Source of the DNA: Pisaster brevispinus
Lineage: Eukaryota > Echinodermata > Asteroidea > Forcipulatida > Asteriidae
NCBI GenBank assembly: GCA_023634235.1
Contig: JAMKCF010000029.1
Location: 372,001-436,000, forward strand
Length of the DNA: 64,000 nt
Direction of reading: 5' to 3'
Within the stretch, counting starts at the first letter, position 1; each line of letters begins with the position of its first letter. The translations under genes were made by a program, and so were the position numbers. The notes beneath the pieces were generated by a model. The model saw only the letters and a program-made list of their open reading frames with translations. It was not told the DNA's origin and ran no database searches. Positions 48,001 to 56,616 of the stretch are shown here, piece by piece.

Positions 48001-51000
48001 AACTTGCATTATAGTAATCAGACATTATTAAAAAGCCACAAACAAGGTATTTCAAATGAATAATGTTCCGTAAAATATATTTGTATTTAAAAAAAAAAAT
48101 ATTTGTTGTGCTTTTATTTGGATAGTTCCCGGACCACCTATAAATGTTGATGTTAAAATAGAAAGCTCAACCCTTCCTGTCAAGTGGAAGGCACCCAACT
48201 GTACTGATAGAAATGGTACAATCTTAGGATACCACTATCAGCTCCTGATTTCTGGAGAATTGATTGCTGAAATCAGTGGGTAATGGGACCTTCAGCCAGA
48301 TTCAGAATATGACCACACCAAGTGCAGGTAAAAGCACGCACACACCAAATGTTTTCAGTTCTCATCACAGAAACTTCCAAATATCAAATAATGAACCAAA
48401 ACGGAAACTGTCTGGATAACTTTTTACTTAATTTTTTGGTTGAACAAAGAAAATTGATAGAGTAGGATTTGAGCCTATGACCTTTGGATAAAGATTCCAA
48501 CGCTCTACCAACTGAGCTATCTAACCCTTTATTGGCAGTCTCTCTTAAATTGTATCAGAGTTTAGACATTTTAGTTTTCTTGAGATTCAATATGAGGCTT
48601 GGTGGTAAAATAGTCTGGTTCCAGTTTGATGTTAAGAGATGTTGTATTATGATGGATGATGTATATAGGGTACATGACAACGATGATGGCAGCATGGCAC
48701 AGGTACAAGTATTTTTAGGACCTGGTTCAGATACATCAGGTGGCTCTCAACTGCATCATAGAGTGAGCTACATCAGATCGACTTCAATGTGCTGTACAGG
48801 AAGAACCCATAGTTGCCTACAGATGCCCACCCAGTCTGGGATCTCATCGTCCAGGCAGAAGTCCTCCCCATCAATGATAATGTTAATCTTCCTTTGCCAC
48901 AGGGAACTTTCAGATGTTCCAGCACCTCCAAATGCATCATTTGTAGACAACACATCATAGAATCGAACTCCTTCACCAGCCATACTGGTGGTACCATCCA
49001 TAAGACAAGGGGTCATGTCACCTGCACCACCACCAATCTCATCTATCTTGCAAAGTTGTGGTGTGCAATACACATGTATGTAGGTGAAACAAGAACTACA
49101 CTCAACTGGCCTATATGGTCACAATTCAACAGTCAACACCCATAAGCTGGATACATCCGTAGGACATCACTTCAATCTTCCTAATCACTCAATTTCTGAC
49201 ATGATATTATAGGGCACTGAGACACTAGGAAACCACAGAGAGATTGTTCGTATGAGTAGAGAGAAACTGTGGATAATGCGCCTCCGACCATTCAACCCCA
49301 TGGTCTGAACATCCAAGAAGTAAATGACTAACAACCTTTTGTCTTTGCCTTCTCCTTTTTCCAACAGATATCTTCCTTTTTAGTCTGACTTATTCACTAA
49401 TATATTACTTGTTCTTCCTCTCCCCAGTTATATTTTGTCCTTTGTGTTTCCAACCTCTTGTGGTCAAACCATGTAGCCCCTTCCCTCCAACCCCTCCCCT
49501 CCCTGTCTCCCTATTCCATGTGCTTTCTGCTTCTCTCTCTCTTCATTTATTTCCACTTGACAGCTTCTGTTACACCAGTATACCTGTTTTGTCATTTAGC
49601 CTTCGAATAAGACTCTGCTGGGGTTTAAACATCAGGCCATTAACTATTTGTTACTATTGATACCATAGGTCCTTTTGGTTGGTTAGCAGTTTGCAACAGT
49701 TAATTCTATTTTCTCATGTGTAAAGATCAATACAAACGTAACACACACACACACACACACCCACCCAAACATGGAGTGAGCTGTTGGTAAACACTTTTTA
49801 ATTGGAATGTTTCACATTCATATTCATCAACATCAATTAACACATTTCCACACTTTTTTTTCATACATTGTTTGTGAATGTTTCATCCATTTGATTTCTC
49901 ATTTTTGCATGTGAATGTTTGATGTGTACATTTCTCTTTCATGTTAATATCAACCTGCCTGTTATATATTGTGTTTATGCATTTGTTTCTTGTTTGTGTA
50001 TTTGTTTCTTGTTTATTGTTTATGTGGTATTAGTTCCAGGGAAACCAGTTAATGTTACTGGTGTAGCACTGAATGCAACATCCCTCCAGCTCAATTGGTC
50101 CCGGCCAATCAACACACTCTGTACTGTGATCACCTATAAGCTAACATACTGGCTAGTGAGACAAGGAGACTGCCCAAGGATACCCAACAAGAAATTTGAT
50201 AAGAAGGAGAAGACAACAGGGAATGACTATCTTGTGATTGGAGACTTGCTGCCAGACACATTGTATAGAGTGATAATAGTTGCTGAATCAGATGCTGGAG
50301 TGTCAGCTGAAACCCTTAAGGGATATAGGACCTCAGAATCAGGTCAGGACCAAGGAATTACTCCAAATATTCTGCTGTCACTCCCCTAGGCCACATCATA
50401 TTGCCATACAAGAATAATTAAATAAATAAATCCACTCAGCTGTGAGCTCCCTGTCATTGATTGTTTGTAGAATGTGTGTACTAACCATGTTATTGCATGT
50501 GAATGCATGGTTTGGATAGACTAATAGAATTGCACTGAAGCACTAGTTTGAAGTGACATAGTTTGGGTGGAAAACTGCCCCTTTATGCCCCGTTCATACT
50601 TCCAGTGAATACCAATACAAAGTGAATTTGACGTTACAAGTCTATTTTCGCGCTGAACGTTTTTGCGAGAGTTGAGCACAGCTCAACTATTGCGAATTGT
50701 TCATTGCAAATTTGTGGCCTCAAATTTGCATCAGGTTCACATTTTGCAGGAAGTATGAACTGGGATTTAACCCTCACATATTGGCTTATTAAATTAAGAT
50801 TATTGCTCATTGAAGACTGATGTTGACAAAAGAGGGGCTGAAAATATAGTGAGCGGATCATCAACTGATTGTAGTTTTTAATTTGATTTGATTTTATTTT
50901 TTTAGTTTCTTTTATGGATCTTCATATAGTCTGTGTGGACAGTTGATGTGTTTTGGACGTGTTTCACGGCATGCTGCTCCTGCAGCGACATTAGCTCGCA

Positions 51001-54000
51001 CAGTTTTTAGAATTTTTTATTATTTGTTTGTTTATTCGATATCCAACAGCGGATCTGCCATTTACAGGTATCATTTAAAAAATAGATATAGAAGTTAAAA
51101 TTAAAATTACACAATCCATGACACAACCTTAATAAATATAGAAAAACAAGTAAACCGAAACCCGCATACAAAAAACAGACTTAACACAAAACAAGTACAC
51201 AAACACCCCAGAACAAACCAACAAACAAATACCCCAACACCCCATAAGCAAACAAGCAAACAAACACCTGACATCCAAAAAGCAAACAAACAAGCCAACA
51301 AACAAAAATTAAAATTGTCTTTAAAAGTTTTAAAAGGTTTGCTGTTTGTGGACTTCTTTGCTGTTGTTATGTGTTTCATACGGGACATTGTGCCCTTACA
51401 CATGCCAACTTACGGGATGCTTTTAATAATGGAACAATGCTACCCCACAAGGTTTTCTTTGTTCTAGTGGTACCCCAAAGAGAATATCTTCATAAAAGGG
51501 AAAAATAGAACAACAATGGAGGTACCCAGTAACTACCATATGTAAGGGTGTTTGTGTGGGTTTTATTTGCTGTGGACCTGAAATAAAACCATGTGTTTGT
51601 GACTCACCCGGAGAACTACGTGCCATAAGAAACCAAATCAATCCACCTCCACACAGACATGTACTCAATGTCGGGGATTTACCTAAGGATGTACTTTAGG
51701 GTACTACAGAAAGGAAAAGGGGTAAGGCTGCAGGAGTTAAGAAAAGTCTCCTTTCTTGTAAGTCCAAACCATTTATTCCTTCCCCTATTATGGGAAATGT
51801 GCAGTCTATCTCCAACAAAATAGACGAATTGCAAGCAAATGTTAAGTGCCTGTATGATTTATGCACGGTTATTATGATGGCCTTCACAGTACATGATAGC
51901 CTTCCAAATACAACTGCGTTGAAAGGGCAAATACATAGAAATACCTTGGGGTTATGTTCGATGATAAACTGGATTGGTGTGATCACTTGGATTACGTAAT
52001 GAAAAAGCTTAAATCACGCATGTGTTGTCTTCTTAAAATGAATGCTTTCAGGGTGAAATTCTTGTGACATTCTATTTGTCAGTGATATGTTGGCTATGGA
52101 GTTATTGTTTGACAGACTGGGGTAGGAATGCTTTGAAAAGGAAGAAAGATTGATGTTTGGTGAGGCAAGTAGGGAGAATGACGGGGATGTGTTTGGTGTC
52201 AGTAGACTCTCTTTTCCGGGAGAGGGTGACGGTCTGTTTAGTCGTATTTTGGACGCCCACTTCATGGTGAATTTTCTGGTCACATCATTCCTAGAAGTGG
52301 TAGAATGAGACTGCCGGCTGCTCGCACTAACCGTCATCTTCACTCTTTTGTCCCAATGGGTATTACGTTACTCATTGTATTGTATAAAAGATGAGTGCTC
52401 ATTCATAAATTTTGCTTCTTTTTTATCTTGTTTTGTCCACAAGGCTAGACTGCGTGTGTGATGGGCTTATGGATTTTATTTTTAAATCCTTGTGCATTGT
52501 TTCTTGTACAATATTTTTATCTGCCTTTTGTAACTTTTTAATTTGTTGATTTTTGTAGTGTTTTTAAACTTGTGCGAGCAATGTAATTTCTTCTAATTGG
52601 AAATTAATAAAGTTTGTTATGTCTTATTTCTTATGTCTTATTACTTATCAAGAAAATTTGACAATAATATCCCAAATGAATTAGTTATTTCCCAACCTAT
52701 GGAACAAGCCAGTTAATCAACTCTTTCCACTTTGAAAAATGGTTCTTTTTGTTTTCATTGCAGCTGCTGGGATACCAATTAATGTAAGCCAAAAACTTGC
52801 AACAGCATCCTCTCTAACATTTTCATGGGAGCTACCATGCGAAAACAGACATGGCACAATTCTGGGATTCCTCTACCAACTCATGGAAAATAAAACTGAA
52901 CAAGTGGTCATGAAATCTGGAGTTACAGAAGCAAATATCACCACGGCAATACTGGATGGACTTCAGCCCTGTACTAAGTACTTTTTTATGGTCAGGGCTT
53001 GGACGTCAGCAGGGAACGGTTCATTTAGCTCGTCCATAGAGGGAATCACAGAGACTCAAGGTGAGGGCTGTCTCCTAACTTGAAGCCCATATCCTGTGTT
53101 ATCAGGTGTGGAATTTTTTAGGTCTGTGATGTGTGATGCCCTGTAAATAGGTTCTTTGTCTCATGAGGCAATTTTTGTAGACAGCTTACAGGCATGTACA
53201 TGCGCTCTGGCAAAAGGAGCACTCTGGCATCACAAGACAAACATTTCTAGCAGTGTCATATTACTAGAGCTTTTCCTAAGGATGAGTTGTCAAGTTCTCA
53301 TCATAAATAATTTTGAGAAAATGAGCAGTCGGGTTGGTGTAGTGGTATCTTTCCTCACCTTCCACCTCTAGAACCCTGGTTTGAATTCCGCTGGGGGCAC
53401 GTTATGTGGATTGGGTTTTCAGTCCCTACCTGATTGCATGGGTTTTCCCTTGATTAATTTTCTGAGGTTTTCTTCCCACACCTAAAACTGAAACTTCCTT
53501 CTGTGTCTTCTTTCTATTGGGTTTTGCTGGTGTAGTGATTAAATTTGTTTTTGTGGGAGTCCTTGGCTTCACAACCAACATTTATAAATGAAACAAAATA
53601 AATTGTAAAAAAAATTTAATGGCCTAACGTTTTGACCCAAGCAGAGTCTTTCTCGAAGGCTAAATGACAACACAAAACACATAAACAGGTAACTCAAGCA
53701 GTCAAGTATTGACACATGTAAATTATTTTCATATGTTTCTTGAATTTAGTGCCAAATAAAGTGATGGAACTCCAGTTTACCCCTGAGCAGACAGCTCTTG
53801 AAGTTTCCTGGCAACCGCCAGCTGACGCCCCGTGCAATATTCTTGGCTACAACATAAGCCATCGTCTTGAAAACCATCTGGCATGTGAAGAAACCAGTGG
53901 AGAAATCAGTGAAGAAACCGGCATGACGGTCATGACAGTGGCTTTCTCGGATACTCCTCTCAGAATAACAAACCTATCCCCTTATTCGAAGTACATTGTG

Positions 54001-55468
54001 TCTGTAACTGCACTAACATCAGCAGGGGCTGGGGAAGCTGTTGAGTTAAGTCAGTCAACCAAACAGGATGGTATGTACTAGACCCAGTTTCATAGAGCAG
54101 GTCTAGATGTCAATAACAGCTAAGATTGGTCCTAACTGTGTATCAACTTTAACTGCTTAGCAAAGTGTGATGTCACAATACAAATCACTATGGTGATACG
54201 GACAATTCATCTTAAGATGAATCTTAGTGCTTTGTGAAATCAATCCCTGCTTTAGCACACACAAGAGCTAAGCATAAAACAATTGTCCTTCACAGCACAA
54301 GGTTACCAGCCAAAACACAATTTCACTTCTACCATTTCTGAGTGGTGTTTGCTTGTTGTTGCTTAATAGCAGAATCTTTTTAGGCACTTTTGTCTACTTC
54401 TCCTTCTTATTGTGTCCACACACGCTAGACGTTGTGTTTCAGCCAGACCTGAGCACAGTCTTTGGCACTTTCATTGAATTCAGCTGAACATCTGAGTAGT
54501 TTTATGAGAAAGAACCTTTGAAGGCAAAGTGTACCTTTGGTTTTTGGAACCGTTTGATTGTTTCAATCATATGTAAATGTAGATATGTATAAAACTAACC
54601 TGTGAAAATTTAATTTCAAAGTGAGTGGTTATGTCCAGACAGGAATAGTAACTTGGAGTTGGAATCAGAATCTGAGAAACATTTCATGCATGAAACATTT
54701 CTCAGGTTGAAATACTTTTGAATCCCTTTCTCTTAAACCACCATTAGCGGAAAGTTCCATTAAAGAATTATGAAACATGACAGCACACACCTGTTATCTC
54801 CATGTAACAGTGGACATAATTGGATCATGCACAAGCCAGTTGGGCTGCTGACTGCCCCAGGCAGTTTAACTGCTAATCCATTAAGTTTAATGAACCAAGT
54901 ATTTCAATTTAAACACACCTAATGGGTGAAAAGGATGAATAGATTTTGTGGCCAACACTTGAAAATTCTCTTAATGAAACTTTCCCGTAATGCATTCCAG
55001 TACAAGGGAATTGTTTCTCAAAATGTTATACATTATCAACAGCTGCAGTGCTCCTTACCAAGTAATTGTTTGAGGTCATTAATTTTAGAGTAATTACCTA
55101 AGGTAAACCCTGCCTTTAACAAATTTATGGAATTGATGGTGTGGTTGTTATTTTTAATCTCCTATCTACAGTTCCAGGGATACCAGTTGCTATCGACAAC
55201 ACTTTAACATCCTCAAGGTCAGTGACCTTTACCTGGCAGCCCCCAGCATGCAGGAACAGAAATGGCACCATCACAAAGTATTATTGCAAACTAGTTACAA
55301 CAGAAACACGTGTACCATTTAAGGAGATTAGTGTATCACCGGACGTCACTTCAGCCACCTTTGATGGACTGACTGCTTGTACCAAGTACCATTTTAAAGT
55401 TCGAGCTGAGACGTCTGTTGGCAACGGTTCATTCAGTGATGCATTTTATGTAACTACGGATGGAGAAG
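29975..55468 (+). CDS. Tie: Tie-like receptor tyrosine kinase, extracellular part (gene-level span)
   Basis: Spliced exons: 29975-30053, 34659-34886, 35549-35800, 36834-36971, 42943-43098, 43524-43658, 44099-44377, 45515-45793, 46494-46808, 47175-47483, 50034-50342, 52764-53060, 53750-54070, 55172-55468. They give at least 1,131 residues: signal peptide 1-26, Ig-like 27-102 and 103-186, three EGF-like 187-329, Ig 330-422 and 423-515, then six FN3 domains 516-1131. Known family fact: vertebrate Tie1/Tie2 have Ig-Ig-EGF3-Ig-FN3(3)-TM-kinase and bind angiopoietins at the cell surface. The same order here, directly after a signal peptide, is the basis of the call. What differs is one extra Ig and a larger FN3 array. 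All junctions are GT-AG and phase 1. The transmembrane segment and kinase are expected right of the window and are not seen, so another receptor with this ectodomain cannot be excluded. Confidence 0.72.
30095..30310 (-). mobile_element. SINE-like repeat, minus strand, in intron 1
   Basis: Reverse complement of the body found at 25440-25740 (here CACCAAGCTAAATCAATCC and GAGTATACAGCCTGTGCTGA). Confidence 0.65.
30311..34139. other. Intron 1 remainder, no exon seen
   Basis: AT-rich. Repeat pieces with TTGGTGCCCCTTCAAAAG near 30645 and GAACTTTCAGAGGGGCACC near 32828. None of the open frames here has family resemblance or splice context. Confidence 0.4.
34140..34440. repeat. F-family repeat, partial
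   Basis: TCAGATTCAAATTTTGGGTG, TCTCCAGTGCTCCTTTACCA and GGAGTAATTACCAAAGGTAT match the right half of the inverted-repeat elements at 39308 and 54515. Confidence 0.55.
34659..34886 (+). CDS. Tie: Tie-like exon 2: Ig-like domain 1
   Basis: 228 nt, phase 1-1, acceptor GTGTAG and donor GTAGGA. Encodes DPYLDFTCVASQALIPTATG and ends VGTHVCSLETENNEANTTVI, VSSED. The two cysteines (FTC and HVC) sit as in a short Ig fold, and three N-glycosylation sequons are visible. It follows the signal peptide directly, as the first Ig domain of Tie receptors does. Confidence 0.7.
35220..35480. repeat. Degenerate AATAATGACC array
   Basis: The motif AATAATGACC recurs about eight times (with CAATAATGACC and ACAATACTGACC variants) among copies of TTTATGGTCAA-type spacers. 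The array ends about 70 bp before the next exon. Confidence 0.7.
35549..35800 (+). CDS. Tie: Tie-like exon 3: Ig-like domain 2
   Basis: 252 nt, phase 1-1, acceptor CACCAG, donor GTAAGA. Encodes ASLYPPRLTVTFDPDKEIEL, then VDCGNACNYRWRELAG and VNNVVKGFVQVLVRG. CNYRWREL resembles the Cys/Trp core of an Ig domain, and the C-terminal strand VKGFVQVLV fits its G strand. The usual second Cys is not obvious, as in the irregular second Ig of Tie proteins. The domain call is moderate; its status as an exon is strong. Confidence 0.68.
36834..36971 (+). CDS. Tie: Tie-like exon 4: EGF-like domain 1
   Basis: 138 nt, phase 1-1, acceptor TTACAG, donor GTAAGT. Encodes ECPSGYWNPVENCSLECSMC, then LNGGMCHPRSGRCICPPGFS and GVECEI. 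CLNGGxC..GxCxCPPGFSGxxCE is the classic EGF pattern, and the preceding CPxGYWxxxC resembles the first EGF of Tie receptors. Confidence 0.85.
37303..37323. repeat. G homopolymer in G-rich repeat
   Basis: About 20 G followed by GGGCATGAGCCCCCCTTAGT and CGCCACTGG. The same style of short G/C-run element as at 5554 and 6680. Confidence 0.7.
38015..38330. mobile_element. Compound tRNA-SINE: tail, tRNA-like head, tail in inverted arrangement
   Basis: The head is at 38175-38255 on the plus strand: box A TGGTCTAGTTGGTAAGACAC, box B GGGTTCGAATCCC. It is followed by the tail ATGCCTGTGATTTTTTTCAC, then AGAACTCGGGAAAATACTGA and ACACACATCGATGTAAGG. The same tail lies inverted at 38070-38160 to the left of the head. 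The two tails form a ~75-bp inverted repeat around the head. Confidence 0.72.
38769..39125 (+). repeat. 62-bp tandem satellite, array 1
   Basis: Five to six copies of a unit containing GGAAATATTTCTCTGGAGGA, TTGGTACTGGTACGAACTTT and AGAATCAGTGAGCTTTCAGA. Inner copies are near-identical and outer ones diverged. As 62 is not a multiple of 3, an open frame runs through all three phases by chance. Sits in the receptor intron between EGF 1 and EGF 2. Confidence 0.9.
39308..39658. mobile_element. F-family inverted-repeat element
   Basis: CCTTAAAGGGAACTGTTCGA at the left and ACTTTCCCTTTAAAG at the right are inverted ends. The interior CAGATTCAAATTTTGGGG and GGATTACCAAACGTATAC are shared with 34140 and 54515. 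Confidence 0.6.
39812..39885 (+). repeat. tRNA-like sequence (SINE head or tRNA pseudogene)
   Basis: Box A-like GAGTTGGCAGAGCGCAGGTA and box B GGTTCAAGTCC at the right spacing. The acceptor arms do not pair and no discriminator or terminator context is seen, so it is not called a functional tRNA. Confidence 0.6.
40137..40450 (+). repeat. 61-bp tandem satellite, array 2
   Basis: Five copies of the same unit as array 1 (GGAAATATTTCTCCGGAGGA, TTGGTACTGGTATGAACTTT), one base shorter, 1 kb downstream. Three consecutive units are practically identical, indicating recent local amplification. Confidence 0.9.
42455..42618 (+). repeat. ~45-bp minisatellite
   Basis: Four to five copies of a unit with CTAGTGTTACTGAAGTGTTC and TTTTTACTGAACTAT. 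Confidence 0.85.
42716..42848. repeat. Inverted-repeat element with CTCF-like arms
   Basis: 21-bp perfect inverted copies at 42731-42751 and 42813-42833 with the core CTAGGTGGCAGCAGACTTAC, extended outward imperfectly on both sides, with a 61-bp spacer. Probably a small MITE. The core resembles the AGRKGGCR part of the CTCF motif. Confidence 0.7.
42943..43098 (+). CDS. Tie: Tie-like exon 5: EGF-like domain 2
   Basis: 156 nt, phase 1-1, acceptor TTTAG, donor GTAACA. Encodes VHGRNIFGQEGQYSCSTPSD, then PHDTGCIGKLFCLPEPFGCT and CAAGYKGINCRR. The six cysteines and the GCTCAAGYKGxxC ending define an EGF-like fold. FGCTCAxGYKG is also typical of the second EGF of Tie receptors. Confidence 0.82.
43524..43658 (+). 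CDS. Tie: Tie-like exon 6: EGF-like domain 3
   Basis: 135 nt, phase 1-1, acceptor TTGTAG, donor GTACAA. Encodes GCKEGTYGANCEGVCHCKDN, then STCLADTGECVESLCQEGWC and GTNCQ. CxxGTYGxxCxxxCxCxxxxxCxxxxGxC is the laminin/EGF style seen in the third EGF of Tie and in MEGF-type receptors. Confidence 0.85.
44099..44377 (+). CDS. Tie: Tie-like exon 7: Ig domain 3, copy a
   Basis: 279 nt, phase 1-1, acceptor CTTGTAG, donor GTATGT. Encodes VPAPMLYKELIEVKVNQTTN, then VTCVLKNVKKPSDSDIVLIL and EYTCAYNNITLPKKINQTAF. The Cys pair (VTC and YTC) and the EYxC motif mark an Ig domain. It has close paralogy and equal length with the next exon. Confidence 0.82.
44970..45300. repeat. D-family element, partial copy
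   Basis: CCAAGGTCAAACCGAGTTTT, TTCCAAAGAGGAATTTCTGC and TTCTCTGTAGAAAAATGTAC match 24470-24780. The right inverted end is missing. Another partial copy is at 45975-46250. Confidence 0.65.
45515..45793 (+). CDS. Tie: Tie-like exon 8: Ig domain 3, copy b (tandem duplicate)
   Basis: 279 nt, phase 1-1, acceptor CTTGTAG, donor GTATGT. Encodes VQGPTLSEELKEVNINQTTN, then ITCILGNVNNPNESDIVLIL and EYTCTNVNASLQKKFNLTAF. Nearly every framework residue of exon 7 is kept, and the preceding intron (TTTGTCACAGGGGTACACCA) is also duplicated. It may be included together with exon 7 or used as an alternative to it. Confidence 0.82.
46494..46808 (+). CDS. Tie: Tie-like exon 9: FN3 domain 1
   Basis: 315 nt, phase 1-1, acceptor CCACAG, donor GTAAGT. 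Encodes EPPYLSNPPTIISSKFNEVN, ITWNPWETQSDDRGDPPVVE and YTVVGLMEDTEYEFRVTAVR. The Trp of strand B, the GLxxxTEYEFRVTAV motif and the G(V)GPPSPP end make it a clear FN3. Confidence 0.88.
47175..47483 (+). CDS. Tie: Tie-like exon 10: FN3 domain, type A
   Basis: 309 nt, phase 1-1. Encodes VPGKPVNFTGVALNETSLQL, NWSRPIKTSCSVITYNLTYW and IGDLLPGTLYKVSIVAESNA. A pyrimidine-rich ...GTATTAG acceptor and a GTCAGG donor. Paralogous to 50034, 380 and 2614, with duplicated upstream intron (TTTGTTTCTTGTTTGTGTAT). Confidence 0.85.
48126..48327 (+). pseudogene. FN3 exon, type B, internally deleted
   Basis: The frame VPGPPINVDVKIESSTLPVK, W, KAPNCTDRNGTILGYHYQLL is open to about 48277 and then meets TAA. Relative to 3532-3824, about 90-110 bases covering the middle of the domain are gone, and the 3' part joins near GGTAATGGGACCTTCAGCC. 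The acceptor and the GTAAAA donor survive. With this deletion the exon cannot code a full FN3 and would truncate the receptor if spliced in whole. Confidence 0.75.
48455..48531 (-). repeat. tRNA-Lys-like sequence, minus strand
   Basis: Minus strand: TTAGATAGCTCAGTTGGTAG, then AGCGTTGGAATCTTTATCC and box B GGCTCAAATCC. It continues into a SINE-like tail (TTGAACAAAG...), so it is a SINE head or tRNA pseudogene rather than a working tRNA gene. Confidence 0.65.
48790..49625 (+). mobile_element. Penelope-like retroelement remnant, GIY-YIG 3' part, copy 2
   Basis: The frame contains PQGTFRCSSTSKCIICRQHI, SFTSHTGGTIHKTRGHVTCT, TTNLIYLAKLWCA and MYVGETRTTL. This is a Cys-rich CxxCxxC lead-in followed by the GIY-YIG start (YVGET). 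After a frame break come GHHFNLPNHSISDMIL, GTETLGNHREIVR and LWIMRLRPFNPMV-like parts. The 3' end is AAGACTCTGCTGGGGTTTAA near 49600. It matches 1540-2225. Reverse transcriptase absent. Lies in the intron between exons 10 and 11. Confidence 0.65.
50034..50342 (+). CDS. Tie: Tie-like exon 11: FN3 domain, type A, copy 2
   Basis: 309 nt, phase 1-1, acceptor GTATTAG, donor GTCAGG. Encodes VPGKPVNVTGVALNATSLQL, NWSRPINTLCTVITYKLTYW and IGDLLPDTLYRVIIVAESDA. Very close to exon 10; the two arose by segmental duplication with their introns. Confidence 0.85.
50588..50768. repeat. MITE-like element, family C, copy 2
   Basis: CCCCGTTCATACTTCC at the left and GGAAGTATGAACTGGG at the right are inverted. 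The interior contains an AGTTGAGC/GCTCAACT hairpin near 50672-50690. Confidence 0.65.
51720..52640 (+). mobile_element. LINE remnant (L2/CR1-like), internally deleted, with 3' tail
   Basis: Three pieces in order. NVQSISNKIDELQANVK (51790-51845) is the start of an apurinic endonuclease domain. YLGVMFDDKLDWCDHLDYVM then KKLKSRMCCLLKMNAF (about 51940-52050) is the end of the reverse transcriptase region. SVDSLFRERV followed later, in another frame, by ARTNRHLHSFVPMGI (about 52200-52365) is the C-terminus. The 3' end after AATAAAGTTTGTTATGTC carries short TTATGTCTTAT repeats, typical of LINE 3' ends. Most of the ORF is deleted, so it is dead. Confidence 0.65.
52764..53060 (+). CDS. Tie: Tie-like exon 12: FN3 domain, type C
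   Basis: 297 nt, phase 1-1, acceptor ATTGCAG, donor GTGAGG. Encodes AAGIPINVSQKLATASSLTF, SWELPCENRHGTILGFLYQL and DGLQPCTKYFFMVRAWTSAG. Paralogue of the intact orphan exon at 4254-4553. Confidence 0.87.
53325..53590 (+). mobile_element. tRNA-derived SINE, plus strand
   Basis: Box A TCGGGTTGGTGTAGTGGTAT, box B GGTTTGAATTCC, body CCTACCTGATTGCATGGG, end CCTTGGCTTCACAACC. Same family as the minus copy at 5985. Confidence 0.75.
53750..54070 (+). CDS. Tie: Tie-like exon 13: FN3 domain, type D
   Basis: 321 nt, phase 1-1, acceptor AATTTAG, donor GTATGT. Encodes VPNKVMELQFTPEQTALEVS, WQPPADAPCNILGYNISHRL and ITNLSPYSKYIVSVTALTSA. A clear FN3 with no counterpart in the 1-4553 block. Confidence 0.87.
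54088..54247. repeat. MITE-like element, family A, copy 4
   Basis: AGTTTCATAGAGCAG to GTGCTTTGTGAAATCAATCC, with the core CTTAGCAAAGTGTGATGTCA. Lies 17 bp after exon 13. Confidence 0.65.
54515..55120. mobile_element. F-family inverted-repeat element
   Basis: ACCTTTGAAGGCAAAGTGTA at the left and AAGGTAAACCCTGCCTTTAA at the right are inverted ends. The right half has CAACAGCTGCAGTGCTCCTT and TAGAGTAATTACC, as in 14290 and 34140. It ends 51 bp before exon 14. Confidence 0.6.
55172..55468 (+). CDS. Tie: Tie-like exon 14: FN3 domain, type E
   Basis: 297 nt, phase 1-1, acceptor CTACAG, donor GTATGT. Encodes VPGIPVAIDNTLTSSRSVTF, TWQPPACRNRNGTITKYYCK and DGLTACTKYHFKVRAETSVG. It resembles the decayed type-B exons (CxxRNGTI motif). 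It ends in phase 1 with no following exon in the window, so the gene must continue to the right. Confidence 0.87.
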
Positions 55469-56616
55469 GTATGTACTCATGCATGGTTTCACTGGTGTTT
55501 TGTTATTACTGTATGAAATTAATCGACCATGGAGTAAAAATTGAGATAATCTGGAGCAATGTGTGCTGGGCACCAATGGAAACCTGTTTTAACTGTTTGG
55601 GCAAACCCTTGAGGAAAAAATGTAAATAAAATAAGTTATTAGATAAATGATAAGCTGATCTTCTGAACAGATACATATAAAACAAATAGTTTTTTTATTT
55701 TCTTGCTGTTTTTGTCCTATCATTTTTAGTGAGAACCTGGCAATACTTTTGGTTGATTTCTTGTTTTTTTCTCCCAATTTTTTTTTCTTCAGGTAATAAA
55801 AACTATAACTTATTAACAAAATAAATAATTCATGTTCTGAATTATTTGCAATCGTCCAAATACCTCCTTGGGAACTGACTTGCTGTGGGTCTCTTTATGT
55901 TTATTTACATTTAATAAATACCTGTTTACGCACCCTGATTGGTGGAAGACTGGTCACGTGAGCGTGTATTAATATGTGATATAAAGACTGTTAACTAGCA
56001 TGCAAAAGTTGAACAGCCTAACAAGTGGCCCTTGAACATGAGTAGAACATTTCGCAAAATAACAGTGACAGAAAAATCACGAACTCTGATAGTTTGTACC
56101 CTTTTTTGTTTAAGGTATTTATTATACTCAGACTCATGAAAATGGAAAAACAATCAAAGCTGGTGTTTGTATTTTTGTCACAGTCAAACGCTGTTTTTAT
56201 TTAAGTGCCGGATACCCTTTGGTACACCGACCCTATCATTAGCCAACAGGCATAAAATGAACCCACTTTTGATTAAGATTATCAGTAGGCTACAAAAAGC
56301 AACAAGAATACATGGTTGTTACATGAAAAGTACAGTTGTGCTTCCACCGATGAAACGTTCAGCAGGAATTATAGCCTCCTGATACTCGTGAGCGCAATAG
56401 CAACTGTATCACAAAATAAGCATTATACCATAATTCCTGCCCCATAAAGCCCTCCATACAACCATTGTCTTAATGATCACAATTAGTGCCACAAAATGTG
56501 TGTTTTGACTGTCTGACTGCAAATAAATTGCCAAAGCTCTTGTGACACAAGTAGCAATAACTTCAATGTAATTGTTCAAACTGCAGAAGGTAATCAAGCT
56601 TATTAAATACTTCATA
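55469..56616. other. Intron stretch, no exon seen
   Basis: AT-rich. No transmembrane or kinase motif (no GxGxxG, HRDL or DFG context) on the plus strand here or up to the right edge. Confidence 0.5.
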
